The notes under the pieces are model-generated. The model did no database searches, was not told where the DNA came from, and was given only the letters and a program-made list of their open reading frames with translations. This document shows positions 18,378 to 27,600 of a DNA stretch of 64,000 nt, piece after piece (positions within the stretch are counted from its first letter, which is position 1; the number at the start of each line of letters is the position of its first letter). A program made the translations under genes and the position numbers. The DNA comes from Planctomycetaceae bacterium (GTDB lineage: Bacteria; Planctomycetota; Planctomycetia; Planctomycetales; Planctomycetaceae): contig PBSL01000021.1 in the NCBI GenBank assembly GCA_002726205.1, positions 105,669 through 169,668 on the forward strand, in the 5' to 3' direction.

Positions 18378-19156
18378 CGTTGCCCCTCACCGTTGCCCGA
18401 TTCGGACTCCACCACCGTCAATGCCACGCCGGCCGCACCGATCTTGTCTCGCCATTCCTCGGTGATCCCTCCATCGACCACCATGCGATCAACGTCGGCA
18501 AGCGAACAAAGCCGTGCCAGGGCCGCATGACCCAATTTGCCGCTGTCGGTCACCACGATGACCTCCTCGGCCGACTGCATCATCGCCCGCTCGGTCTCGA
18601 CCAGCAGCGCGTTGCTGTTGAACAGACCCCGTTCGGTAATCCCACCAACACTCATCACCAATCGCCTCGCATGAACTCGTCCGATCGCCTCGACCGCCAA
18701 GGGTCCCAGAGCAACACCGGTTTTCGGATAGAGATACCCACCGACCTGGATCAACTCGATCTTCGGCTGGTTCAACAACACGTTGACGATCGGCAGCGAA
18801 TTGGTGATCACCTGCAACGATTTGCCCTGCAACTGCTTGGCAACCTCCAGCGTCGTTGTCCCCCCGTCGAGCAATACCGTCTCGCCCGGTTCAATCAACG
18901 CCGCCACCGTCCGGGCCACCTGACGTTTTTGAGGACGCGCCTTGACTCGACGATCCTCAAAATCCGTCAACGACTCACCAACGTAGGCAGCTCCTCCTCG
19001 AGTCCTCCGAATTTGACCATTTCTATCAAGAACTTCCAGATCGCGTCGTACCGTCGATTCGCTGACCGCCACCTGGTCCACCAGTGACTGAAGCCCAACA
19101 AAACCTTCAATTTCAACGATATTTAGGATACGGCTCCGTCGTTCATCAACCAGCAT
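18374..19156 (-). CDS. DeoR-family transcriptional regulator of the BMC operon
   Basis: A 260-residue repressor-type protein. The N-terminal winged helix-turn-helix has [19 protein letters not shown] (about 26-44) followed by the family's RTRGGA. The C-terminal effector domain has the sugar-phosphate isomerase fold with [16 protein letters not shown] near 94 and [12 protein letters not shown] near 115. The effector is probably a phosphorylated sugar or pathway intermediate. As the first gene of the operon it should regulate itself and all genes down to 10207. A phased repeat at 19226-19253 is the probable binding site, and GAGGTG ending 5 bases before the ATG is a clear ribosome site. Confidence 0.93.
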   Translation of the reverse strand: MLVDERRSRILNIVEIEGFVGLQSLVDQVAVSESTVRRDLEVLDRNGQIRRTRGGAAYVGESLTDFEDRRVKARPQKRQVARTVAALIEPGETVLLDGGTTTLEVAKQLQGKSLQVITNSLPIVNVLLNQPKIELIQVGGYLYPKTGVALGPLAVEAIGRVHARRLVMSVGGITERGLFNSNALLVETERAMMQSAEEVIVVTDSGKLGHAALARLCSLADVDRMVVDGGITEEWRDKIGAAGVALTVVESESGNGEGQR

Positions 19157-19162
19157 CAGTCA

Positions 19163-19177
19163 CCTCGTTCCACGAGG
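19163..19177 (-). promoter_or_regulatory. Hairpin that pairs the DeoR-gene ribosome site
   Basis: On the minus strand CCTCGT and ACGAGG pair around a three-base loop GGA. The second arm contains the GAGG of the ribosome site (GAGGTGA, 3 bases before the ATG at 19156). The hairpin would hide the site in mRNA. Regulation by this hairpin is inferred, not shown. Confidence 0.45.
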
Positions 19178-19194
19178 AATGCACGATTTTTACC

Positions 19195-19224
19195 TATATT
19201 CACAACTTTTGACCGCCATTTCAA
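19195..19224 (-). promoter_or_regulatory. Candidate sigma-70-type promoter of the BMC operon
   Basis: On the minus strand TTGAAA (19224-19219) and AATATA (19200-19195) are 18 bp apart, about 40 bp upstream of the DeoR start. The region is AT-rich for this genome. The -10 element is imperfect; TATAGG two bases on is an alternative. Confidence 0.4.
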
Positions 19225-19225
19225 A

Positions 19226-19253
19226 CAGTTTCTGTCAGTTTCTTTCACTTTAC
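19226..19253. promoter_or_regulatory. Three 10-bp-phased repeats, likely DeoR operator
   Basis: CAGTTTCT at 19226, CAGTTTCT at 19236 and CACTTTAC at 19246 are spaced exactly 10 bp apart, one helical turn. DeoR-family operators are often direct repeats with TTTC/GAAA cores, which this matches. The block abuts the candidate -35 element at 19219-19224. Confidence 0.55.
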
Positions 19254-19319
19254 GTCGATCCCTGTGGCCGCGGACCGGTTATGCCGGTGGCATGTGGAAC
19301 CGCGTCCGATACCCGGAAA

Positions 19320-19961
19320 TCAATCGACGTGGAGCTGACCGTCGCTGATTCGCAGACGACCCGAGGCAAACAAGCGAATCGCCTCTGGATAGGCCTGGCA
19401 TTCGGCAGTAAAGACCCGCGCAGCCAGCGAGTCGGGAGAATCGCCGTTTTCGACCGGTACGACCTGCTGCAGGATGATCGGACCGTGGTCGTACTGGTTA
19501 TCGGCGAAGTGCACGGTGCAGCCACTGACACGGACTCCCCGTTCCAACGCCGCCTCATGAACGCGATGCCCGTAGAATCCCTTGCCGGAAAAAGCGGGGA
19601 TCAGGGCCGGGTGGATGTTCATCACCCGCAGCAGGAAATCCTCGGGCACGACGACCAGCGACAGGACCCCGGCCAGGACGACCAGATCGATCTCCGCAGC
19701 GCGACATGCCTGGAAAGCCGCATCGCTCCAGGCCGCCGCCGATTCACAATCCCGTCGCGGCAGGACACGGCAGGAAAGTCCGGCGGCCGCGGCGTGATCA
19801 AGCCCCCCGACACCGTCCCGGTCCGACACGACCAGAGGAATCTCCGCCCCCAACTCTCCTCGCTCGATCGCCTGCAGCAGGTTGAGCAGCGTCGTGCCTC
19901 CTCCGGAGAGGAAGACACCAAGCCGAATCGGCCGGTCGAGGGGTCCAAACAATGGCTCCAC
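19320..19961 (-). CDS. purN: Phosphoribosylglycinamide formyltransferase
   Basis: Transfers a formyl group from 10-formyl-THF to GAR, the third step of purine synthesis. The 213 residues contain the phosphate-binding GVFLSGGGTTLLNLL near residue 15, VLAGVLSLVV near 95, and the catalytic Asn-His-Asp set in VMNIHPALIPAF (near 113) and TVHFADNQYDHGPIILQQ (near 148). The stop lies 163 bp from the divergent BMC regulator start. The preceding membrane-protein gene ends 1 bp away, so both probably share a transcript. Confidence 0.93.
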   Translation of the reverse strand: MEPLFGPLDRPIRLGVFLSGGGTTLLNLLQAIERGELGAEIPLVVSDRDGVGGLDHAAAAGLSCRVLPRRDCESAAAWSDAAFQACRAAEIDLVVLAGVLSLVVVPEDFLLRVMNIHPALIPAFSGKGFYGHRVHEAALERGVRVSGCTVHFADNQYDHGPIILQQVVPVENGDSPDSLAARVFTAECQAYPEAIRLFASGRLRISDGQLHVD

Positions 19962-19962
19962 G

Positions 19963-20862
19963 TCAGAGATCCTCCACCATCGGGGCCTGGGACCATTCCA
20001 GCCGCTCGGGTTCTTCGCTGCGACGACGGGTTCGCTGTTGCCGATCGTCGCGGCGATTCCGCCAAAGAAACCAGCTGACCGGCAACCCGATCACCAACAG
20101 GCCAACGCCCAGGGCCAGCGGCAGGGCCCTTTCCAGCGAGCTCGAGGCGGCGGGGCGCCAAGCGAGTCCGGCCCCGAGTACCAACGGTGCAAACCGGTAC
20201 GCATCCCGCGCCGGGTACCCGTACATCTTGAAGAAATAGCCGGTCACCGACACGCCGTTGACCAATACCGGACGGTTCAGCGACTTGAGTCGCTGAACTT
20301 CACGCTTGAGTGATTCCGGGACAGATGTGGTGATCACGACAGCCGGGTGCTGTTGGCTGTCGGACGTGAACAGCCAGGCCTCGTACAGGGTCGTGATCTG
20401 CCGCGAATTTTCCCCGGCGGGCATCTCGACCAGTTTCCTCAGGTGGCCACGCAGTGTCACGGGACGGCCCAGGTAGACCCGGGGTCGCCGCACGTTGTTG
20501 TAGAGGTCCACGAAGACGGGAAACTCCTCGACGGGCCGCTGACGGATCGCGGGACTTTCGGCAGAGTCACGGCGGGACGCCAGGAACCGCTTCGCGGCCG
20601 ATTTCAACAGCTGTGGGTCGACGTGGCGGACGTGATCGAGAACGTGGAAATAGGCTGTGGCCTCCTCGCTGCGGATACCCCTCGAAACCAGGCTGCCACC
20701 GGGCACCAGGACCGGTGCAAAAACGGCCGGATCGATTTCCACGGCCATTCTGCGAGATGTTTGCGGTGCCTGGGACATGACGCGTCCGGTCCCGGCAAAC
20801 CCGACCAGTACGAGCGCAACGAACGCGACGCGACGCATGGCACAACGCCTTGAAGAATCCAC
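19963..20862 (-). CDS. Membrane-anchored periplasmic protein of unknown function
   Basis: A protein of up to 299 residues with an N-terminal signal segment (VAFVALVLVGFAGTG) and one C-terminal helix near 243-263, followed by a basic cytoplasmic tail of ~35 residues. The middle (about 95-220) has a beta-rich segment with RPVTLRGHLRKLVEM and PVLVNGVSVTGYFFKMYGYPA, which could be an OB-like fold. ATG at 20862 or 20838; the latter gives a cleaner signal peptide. No family is recognised. It ends one base before purN. Confidence 0.78.
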   Translation of the reverse strand: MDSSRRCAMRRVAFVALVLVGFAGTGRVMSQAPQTSRRMAVEIDPAVFAPVLVPGGSLVSRGIRSEEATAYFHVLDHVRHVDPQLLKSAAKRFLASRRDSAESPAIRQRPVEEFPVFVDLYNNVRRPRVYLGRPVTLRGHLRKLVEMPAGENSRQITTLYEAWLFTSDSQQHPAVVITTSVPESLKREVQRLKSLNRPVLVNGVSVTGYFFKMYGYPARDAYRFAPLVLGAGLAWRPAASSSLERALPLALGVGLLVIGLPVSWFLWRNRRDDRQQRTRRRSEEPERLEWSQAPMVEDL

Positions 20863-21077
20863 GATTCACCGGAACTTCCGATGCGGGCATCGTAGCGGTC
20901 CGCGGCGGACGGGACAACGGGCGGTCGACTCTCGTGAAAAGAAGTCCCCGAAAGGGCTCGACCTCCATTGGACCTTTGTGCTAGTTTTCCGCCCGCCTTG
21001 CTCGGGCAGGGCTGTGTTTTCCTGCACAGGGCAGGAATCCCGAGTGTATCCGGGGGGCGTACGGCAAGGAGGCCGTC
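20863..21077. other. Divergent intergenic region with small hairpins
   Basis: A 215-bp gap between the membrane-protein gene and rimI. It holds a GCCCG/CGGGC hairpin (20991-21007), CTGTG/CACAG (21012-21029) and CCTGC/GCAGG (21021-21035). None has a T-run. They could structure the rimI leader, but nothing shows a defined RNA element. Confidence 0.35.
21066..21072 (+). promoter_or_regulatory. Strong ribosome binding site for rimI GTG start
   Basis: AAGGAGG lies five bases before the GTG at 21078 and decides that start. Such a full Shine-Dalgarno sequence is uncommon among the genes of this window. Confidence 0.7.
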
Positions 21078-21698
21078 GTGAACTGGGGCCATTCCTCCAG
21101 GCAATCGTCGAAAAAATCGTCCAAGTCTGACCCCGGCGCAACGGGTCCGGCTTCACATCATCTTCCCTCGACCGATGATCAGCAGGGCGAGCTGACGGTC
21201 CAGATTCGCTGGTTGATCCGCCGCGACATGCCGGAGGTCCTGGAAATCGAACAATCCAGCTTCGCGGCCCCCTGGAGCGAAGAAGATTTTCTCGGCTACC
21301 TCAGACAACGCAACTGCATCGGCATGGTTGCCGAGTACAACCAGCAGATCGTCGGGTTCATGATCTACGAACTGCACAAGGCCCGCCTGCAGGTACTCAA
21401 TTTCGCCTGCAGTGCCAATCACCGACGCCTGGGTATCGGGTCCCAGATGGTCGCCAAGCTCGTCGACAAACTCTCACAACAGCGCCGCCAGGAAATCCTG
21501 CTGGAAGTCCGAGAATCGAATCTCGAGGCCCAGTTGTTCTTCAAGAAGCTGCAGTTCCGAGCGGTCCGTGTGTTGCGAAGGCATTTTGACGACACAACCG
21601 AGGATGCCTACGTGATGCGCTACCGGCTCATCGAATCCGAGTCGGACGACGATCAGCAACTGCCCCACAACCGCATCTCCTTCTTCGACGCCGCCTAG
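21078..21698 (+). CDS. rimI: Ribosomal-protein-alanine N-acetyltransferase-like GNAT protein
   Basis: A 206-residue GNAT acetyltransferase of the RimI type, which acetylates protein N-termini (classically ribosomal protein S18) with acetyl-CoA. After a low-complexity Ser/Lys N-terminus of ~40 residues come IRWLIRRDMPEVLEIEQSSF, the RimI-typical APWSEEDFLGYL, the acetyl-CoA loop NHRRLGIGSQMVAKL near 115, and EVRESNLEAQLFFKKLQF near 143. The N-terminal extension is not part of the fold. The GTG start is supported by AAGGAGG. uvrA-like follows after 65 bp on the same strand. Confidence 0.85.
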   Translation: MNWGHSSRQSSKKSSKSDPGATGPASHHLPSTDDQQGELTVQIRWLIRRDMPEVLEIEQSSFAAPWSEEDFLGYLRQRNCIGMVAEYNQQIVGFMIYELHKARLQVLNFACSANHRRLGIGSQMVAKLVDKLSQQRRQEILLEVRESNLEAQLFFKKLQFRAVRVLRRHFDDTTEDAYVMRYRLIESESDDDQQLPHNRISFFDAA

Positions 21699-21763
21699 CC
21701 GGTGCGGAGGGTATCCCGTCGGAGGGGGTGGCAGCGAGCCGTTGAGCCGGTATCCTCCCCTGC

Positions 21764-24649
21764 ATGGATGCCGCCGCTGTTCACCGTGATTCGATCGTGC
21801 TGGAAGGAGTCCGGGTCCACAATCTGCAGAACCTGGACCTCGAGATCCCGCTGCATCGCCTGGTGGTCATTACCGGCATCAGTGGAAGCGGCAAGAGCAG
21901 CCTGGCCTTCGACACGCTGGCCGTCGAGGGGCAACGGCGTTACATCGAGACACTCTCACCAACCTCCCGCGGTTTGCTCGATCGGCTCGACCGCCCCGAG
22001 GCCGATCGCATTGAGAACATCCCCCCGACGATCGCGATCCGGCAGGGTACCGACCGCGCCGGCGCCCGTGAAACGGTGGGAACGGCGACCGAAATTCACG
22101 ACCTCCTCAGGCTACTCTTCGCAGCGTCAGGGGAAATCCGCTGTCCCGACTGCAAGATCCCGGTCACCACATCAACACCGGCCTCGATCGCCGACGATCT
22201 CGGCCGGTTACCCGACGGTTGCCGCTACCAGGTCGCTTTCGCAGCCAAGGCCTACGAGCCCGACGCTGTGGAATGTCTCGAGCGACTGGCCGAAGACGGT
22301 TTTCGGCGTCTGGCGGTTCTCCAGCCCGGCGAAGATTCACGCGAAACAGCCGACCTGGCAAAAGTCGAAGAACACGGCATTTCCACGGCCTGGATCATCC
22401 TGGATCGCCTCACCTCCGGCTCGGTCGATCCCGCGAGAATCGAGGACAGCCTCGAACAAGCCCTGACCTGCGGAGACGGCCGCTGCCTGGTACTCATCGA
22501 AGACGGTAACCACGCCGATCCGGACGTCTCGCTGGATGGCGACGATTGGCAGATACAGTTCTACTCGACCGGCACGGCATGTGACGATTGCGGGCGTGCC
22601 TTTCATCCTCCCGAACCGCGATTGTTCAGCTTCCACAGCCCGCTGGGCGCCTGCCCTGAATGCCATGGCTTTGGTCAAGTTCCAGTCATCTCGTTCGACA
22701 AGCTTGTACCCGACCCGCGACTGAGCCTGCGGGAGGGTGCGATCGCTGCCTGGACAACCCCGGCCTACTCCCATGAACTCGATGAGCTGCTCACCCTGGC
22801 GTCGGACTACGGAATCCCCGTCGATGTTGCGTTCGACGAGTTGTCGCAAGAGCAACTGGACCTGATTGTTCGAGGGGTCCCGGAGAGAAATTTCGGTGGC
22901 CTGGAGGGATTTTTCGACTGGTTGGAACGACACCGCTACAAGCTTCCGGTTCGCGTCTTCCTCAACCGGTGGCGGGCCTATGACACCTGCAACGGGTGTC
23001 ATGGAGGCCGTCTGCAACCCGATGCGTTGGCCGTCCACCTGCCGGTCGGCGAGAGCGGTTGCACGATCGACTGGCTCTGCACCCAGACGATCGCCGGGCT
23101 CAAGGAAACACTGGCGGAGATCTCTGACATCCCCGCGGATCTCTCCGCCGCGGTCCTCGACCCGCTCCTGTCCCGACTCGATTACCTTCACGAGGTGGGG
23201 CTTGAGTACCTCACGCTCGATCGACCGCTCCGCAGCCTCTCCGGTGGAGAAGCTCGTCGCGTCCTGTTGACCGCGGCACTGGGATCGGAACTGGTCAACA
23301 CGCTGTATGTTCTCGACGAACCCACGGCCGGGTTGCATGCCCGTGATGTCGCACGAGTCAAGGAAGTGATCGGGGCACTGGTGCAACGGGGCAACAGCGT
23401 GGTCGTTGTCGAACACGATCCGGCTTTCGTGACCGGAGCTGACGAGGTGATCGACATCGGACCCTCGGCCGGGGAAAACGGGGGGCGGTTGGTCTTCCAG
23501 GGACCACCGGCCGAACTGGCCGACTGTGCGGATTCCTTGACCGGCGGATTTCTTTCCGGGCGGCTTCCAGCGGAATCGGTACACCCCGGCCGTGACCTCG
23601 AGCCGACAGGGCAGGTGATCATCCTGACCGGCGCCGACCGCCACAACCTGCAGAATCTCACCGTCCCCTTTCCGCTGGGTTGCCTGGTCGTCGTCACCGG
23701 GGTCAGCGGCAGTGGCAAGAGCAGCCTGGTCGAGGACACGCTGTTTCCGGCCTTGTGCCGGGCCATTGACCAACCGCTTTCCCCGGGGACCTCGACGGAG
23801 TGCTGCTGGGATTCGATCACCGTCGACGAATCGATCGACCAGGTCCTGCTGATCGATCCGTCACCGATCGGACGAACCCCTCGCTCGATTCCGGTCACCT
23901 ACCTGAAGGCCTTCGACGACATCCGGCGGGTGTTTGCCGAGACCGCCGAGGCAAGACAGCGAGGGTATGCGGCCGGCCAGTTCAGTTTCAATTCCGTCGA
24001 AGGTGGCCGCTGTCGGCAGTGCGGCGGCAGCGGCGAGATCGCGGTGGACATGCAGTTCCTGGCCGATATCCGGACCACCTGTCCGGAATGCCGGGGGCAA
24101 CGGTTCGGCCGCGAGGTCCTGGAAGTGACGTTTCGTGGTCGATCAATCGCCGACGTGCTTTCGATGACTGTCGACGAGGCATTCGGGTTCTTCCGTGGAC
24201 AGGCCAGGATCCGCCGTCGCCTGCAACCGCTCCGGGATGTGGGACTCGGATACCTCCCACTGGGGCAACCTGCACCGACGCTTTCCGGAGGAGAATCCCA
24301 ACGGCTGAAACTCGCCGCCTTTCTCGCTGCAGGCGCCGGCAAGACGACGATGTTCCTGTTGAATGAACCAACCACGGGCCTGCACCCGGCCGACGTGCAG
24401 GGATTGCTGGCCTGTTTTGACACGCTGCTGTCGGTAGGTCACTCGCTGGTGGTCGTCGAACACCATCTCGAGGTGATTGCCGCAGCGGCGCATGTCATTG
24501 ATCTCGGACCCGGAGCAGGTCCGGACGGGGGGCGACTGGTTGTCTGCGGATCGCCGACCGATGTCGCCTCATCTCCCGATTCGGTGACGGGGCACTGGTT
24601 GGGTTGTTACAATCACGCGACCTCCAGACCATCGACCGGCGACCGTTAA
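21764..24649 (+). CDS. uvrA: UvrA-like excinuclease ATPase with altered second Walker B
   Basis: A 961-residue UvrA-family protein with two ABC ATPase modules and zinc modules. The first module has GISGSGKSSLAFDT near 38, a CPDC pair, CDDCGRAFHPPEPRLFSFHSP... and a normal Walker B LYVLDEPTAGLH. The second has GVSGSGKSSLVEDT near 646, CRQCGGSG and CPECRGQRF zinc cysteines and TLSGGESQRLKLAAF. Its Walker B reads MFLLNEPTTGLH, so residue 867 is Asn where Asp is standard. The order of domains is that of UvrA, but the change and the divergent linker suggest a paralogue (UvrA2-like or specialised) rather than the main repair subunit. dnaE follows after 10 bp. Confidence 0.85.
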   Translation: MDAAAVHRDSIVLEGVRVHNLQNLDLEIPLHRLVVITGISGSGKSSLAFDTLAVEGQRRYIETLSPTSRGLLDRLDRPEADRIENIPPTIAIRQGTDRAGARETVGTATEIHDLLRLLFAASGEIRCPDCKIPVTTSTPASIADDLGRLPDGCRYQVAFAAKAYEPDAVECLERLAEDGFRRLAVLQPGEDSRETADLAKVEEHGISTAWIILDRLTSGSVDPARIEDSLEQALTCGDGRCLVLIEDGNHADPDVSLDGDDWQIQFYSTGTACDDCGRAFHPPEPRLFSFHSPLGACPECHGFGQVPVISFDKLVPDPRLSLREGAIAAWTTPAYSHELDELLTLASDYGIPVDVAFDELSQEQLDLIVRGVPERNFGGLEGFFDWLERHRYKLPVRVFLNRWRAYDTCNGCHGGRLQPDALAVHLPVGESGCTIDWLCTQTIAGLKETLAEISDIPADLSAAVLDPLLSRLDYLHEVGLEYLTLDRPLRSLSGGEARRVLLTAALGSELVNTLYVLDEPTAGLHARDVARVKEVIGALVQRGNSVVVVEHDPAFVTGADEVIDIGPSAGENGGRLVFQGPPAELADCADSLTGGFLSGRLPAESVHPGRDLEPTGQVIILTGADRHNLQNLTVPFPLGCLVVVTGVSGSGKSSLVEDTLFPALCRAIDQPLSPGTSTECCWDSITVDESIDQVLLIDPSPIGRTPRSIPVTYLKAFDDIRRVFAETAEARQRGYAAGQFSFNSVEGGRCRQCGGSGEIAVDMQFLADIRTTCPECRGQRFGREVLEVTFRGRSIADVLSMTVDEAFGFFRGQARIRRRLQPLRDVGLGYLPLGQPAPTLSGGESQRLKLAAFLAAGAGKTTMFLLNEPTTGLHPADVQGLLACFDTLLSVGHSLVVVEHHLEVIAAAAHVIDLGPGAGPDGGRLVVCGSPTDVASSPDSVTGHWLGCYNHATSRPSTGDR

Positions 24650-24659
24650 GGGATTGACG

Positions 24660-27600
24660 ATGTCCGACGCCCAACCTTTCGCTCACCTGCACTGTCACTC
24701 TCACTACAGCCTGCTCGACGGTGCCAATCGGATCCCCGACCTCGTCGCCAAGGTCAAAGCCGACGGCATGAATGCCCTGGCCCTGACCGATCACGGCAAC
24801 CTCTACGGCTCACTGCATTTCTACAAGGAGTGCCGTGCGCAGGACATTAACCCGATTCTCGGGTACGAGGCCTATGTCGCGCCGGGTCACCGCACTGACC
24901 GTACCCCGTCGAAAATGAAGGAAGCGGCCTTTCACCTGACGCTGCTGGCCCAGGATCGCTCCGGTTTTCAGAACCTGATCAAGATGGCCTCGAAGGCCTA
25001 TCTCGAGGGTTTCTACTACAAGCCGCGGATCGACAAGGAACTGCTCGAAGCCCACAGCGACGGCCTGATCTGTCTTTCCGGCTGCGCCTCCAGTGAACTC
25101 TCGCAACTGGTTCTCGCGGGACAGGCCGACGAGGCTCGCCAGTTGATCGAATGGTACCAGCGAGTCTTCGATGACCGGTTCTACCTGGAGATCCAGAACG
25201 CCGGTCTGCAGATCCAGCAGGAGTGCCTGGCCGGCACCGTCGATCTCTCGCAGCGGATGGGTGTTCCACTGGTGGCCACCAATGACTCGCACTATCTCAC
25301 CCGGGACGATGCGGTGGCCCACGACGTGCTGCTGTGCGTGAACACCCGTACGGTCATCACCGACGACAAGCGGATGCAGTTGGAGGGCAACGAGTTTTTC
25401 GTGAGATCGCCCGAGGAAATGTACGCGGCGTTTCCCGGCCATGCCGACGCGGTGGCCCGTTCCCAGGAAATCGCTGATCTCGTCGAGATCGAGATCGATT
25501 TCAACACCCGCCACTACCCTGTCTTCTCACCACCCGAAGGAAAAACCGATACCGGCTACCTCCGGGAACTCTGCGAAGCCCGACTCGGTGATCGTTACGG
25601 CGATGAGATCACCGACACGATCCGGGAACGGCTCGACGAGGAGTTGAGGATCATCGAGGAGATGGGCTACTCGAGCTATTTCCTGATCGTCTGGGATTTT
25701 GTCCGATTCGCAATGGAAGAGGGCATCCCCTGCCAGGCCCGAGGATCCGCCTGTGGTTCACTGGTCGCCTACCTGCTGAAATTGAGCAATGTCTGCCCAC
25801 TGAAGTACGACCTGTTGTTCGAACGGTTCCTTGATCCCAGCCGTAACGAACCTCCAGACATCGACATCGATTTCTGTCGCGACCGCCGCCAGCGGGTGAT
25901 CGACTATACGAAGGAAAAATACGGCGAAGCCAACGTGGCTCAGATCGGGACCTTCGGCACGCTGAAAGCCAAGGCGGCAATCCGCGATGTCGGTCGCGCA
26001 CTGGATGTGCCGCTGGCACGAGTCGACGAGATCGCCAAGATGGTCCCCGATACGCTCGGGATCACCCTCGAAGAGTCGCTCAGAGAAAATCCCGATCTCG
26101 AGGAACAATACAATACCGATCCGCAGATCAAACGGTTGCTGGAAATCGCCATGCGACTGGAGGGGCTGGCCCGCAGTGCCGGCACCCATGCCGCGGGCGT
26201 GGTGATCGGCGAAGGGGCTCTGGAGAATTTCGTCCCACTGCAGAAGATCTCGGGAAAGACCGACGTGGTCACGCAGTGGCGAGACAAGGACGTCGAGTAC
26301 GCCGGGCTGCTGAAGATGGACTTTCTCGGACTCCGCAACCTCTCGATTCTTGACAAGACCGTCAAGAATGTCCGCGCCAACCATGGACTCGACATCGACC
26401 CGAACACGCTGCCGCTCGATGACGTCGAGACCTACCAGTTGCTTCAGCGTGGTGAGACGAAGGGCGTTTTCCAGCTGGAGAGCGGGGGGATGAGAACCCT
26501 GCTGACCAAGATCAAACCCGACAGTTTCAACGACATCATCGCCACCAGTGCCCTCTACCGGCCAGGGCCACTCGAAGGTGGCATGGTGATGACCTACGTC
26601 GATGTCAAACATGGGCGAGAGTCGACCCCCAGCGTGCACCCGATCGTCGACGACGTGCTGGCCGAAACCTACGGGGTCATGGTCTACCAGGAACAGGTCA
26701 TGCGGATCCTGAACCGCGTGGGAGGAATCGAACTTTCCAGTGCGTATCGCTGCATCAAGGCCATCAGCAAGAAACAACTGGACGTGATGCAGCGGTTCCG
26801 TGAGGAATTCGTGGAGGGTGCCAAGACCCGCGATCTGGCCGAACACCTGGCAATCGAACTCTTCGACATGATCGAGAAATTCGCCGGGTACGGTTTCAAC
26901 AAGTCGCACTCGACTGCCTACGGCGCCATCGCCTACCAGACGGCTTATTTCAAGGCCCACTACCCGCTGGAGTTCATGGCCGCCCTGCTTTCCTGCGAAA
27001 TGGAGAATACCGATCGGATCAGCGAACACGTCGATGACTGCCGCCGCATGAACCTGACCGTGCTTCCCCCCTGCGTGAACCACTCGAGTGTCGACTTCGT
27101 GGTTGAAGGGGAAGCGTTGCGTTTCGGGCTGGCCGCAATCAAGGGCGTCGGGGAATCGGCCGTTGCGGCCCTGGCCACGGAACGTCAAACCAACGGCGAC
27201 TTCAAGAACTTCTTCAACCTCACCGAACGCATCGATCCCAAGGCGATGACGAAGGGAGTCCTCGAGATCCTGATCAAATCCGGCGCGCTGGATTGCCTGG
27301 GATCACACCGCAACCAGCATTTCCAGGTGGTCGAACGAGCTGTCCAGTCAGCCGCAGCTCGTCACCGGGACCGTGCCCGTGGCCAGAAGAGCCTCTTTGG
27401 TGACATCGAGGACACCGGACCCGACGAGAATGCCACGGCCGACTTGCCTGCCGCCGCCGAGTGGCCCCAAAGCCAGCAACTGGCATTCGAGAAGGAGGTT
27501 CTTGGTTTCTATCTGACCTCGCACCCACTGGCCGAGTACAGCAGCATCATCGGCCGGCACGCCAGCCACAACGTGCTCGAAGCGGCAACGCTCGAGGAGG

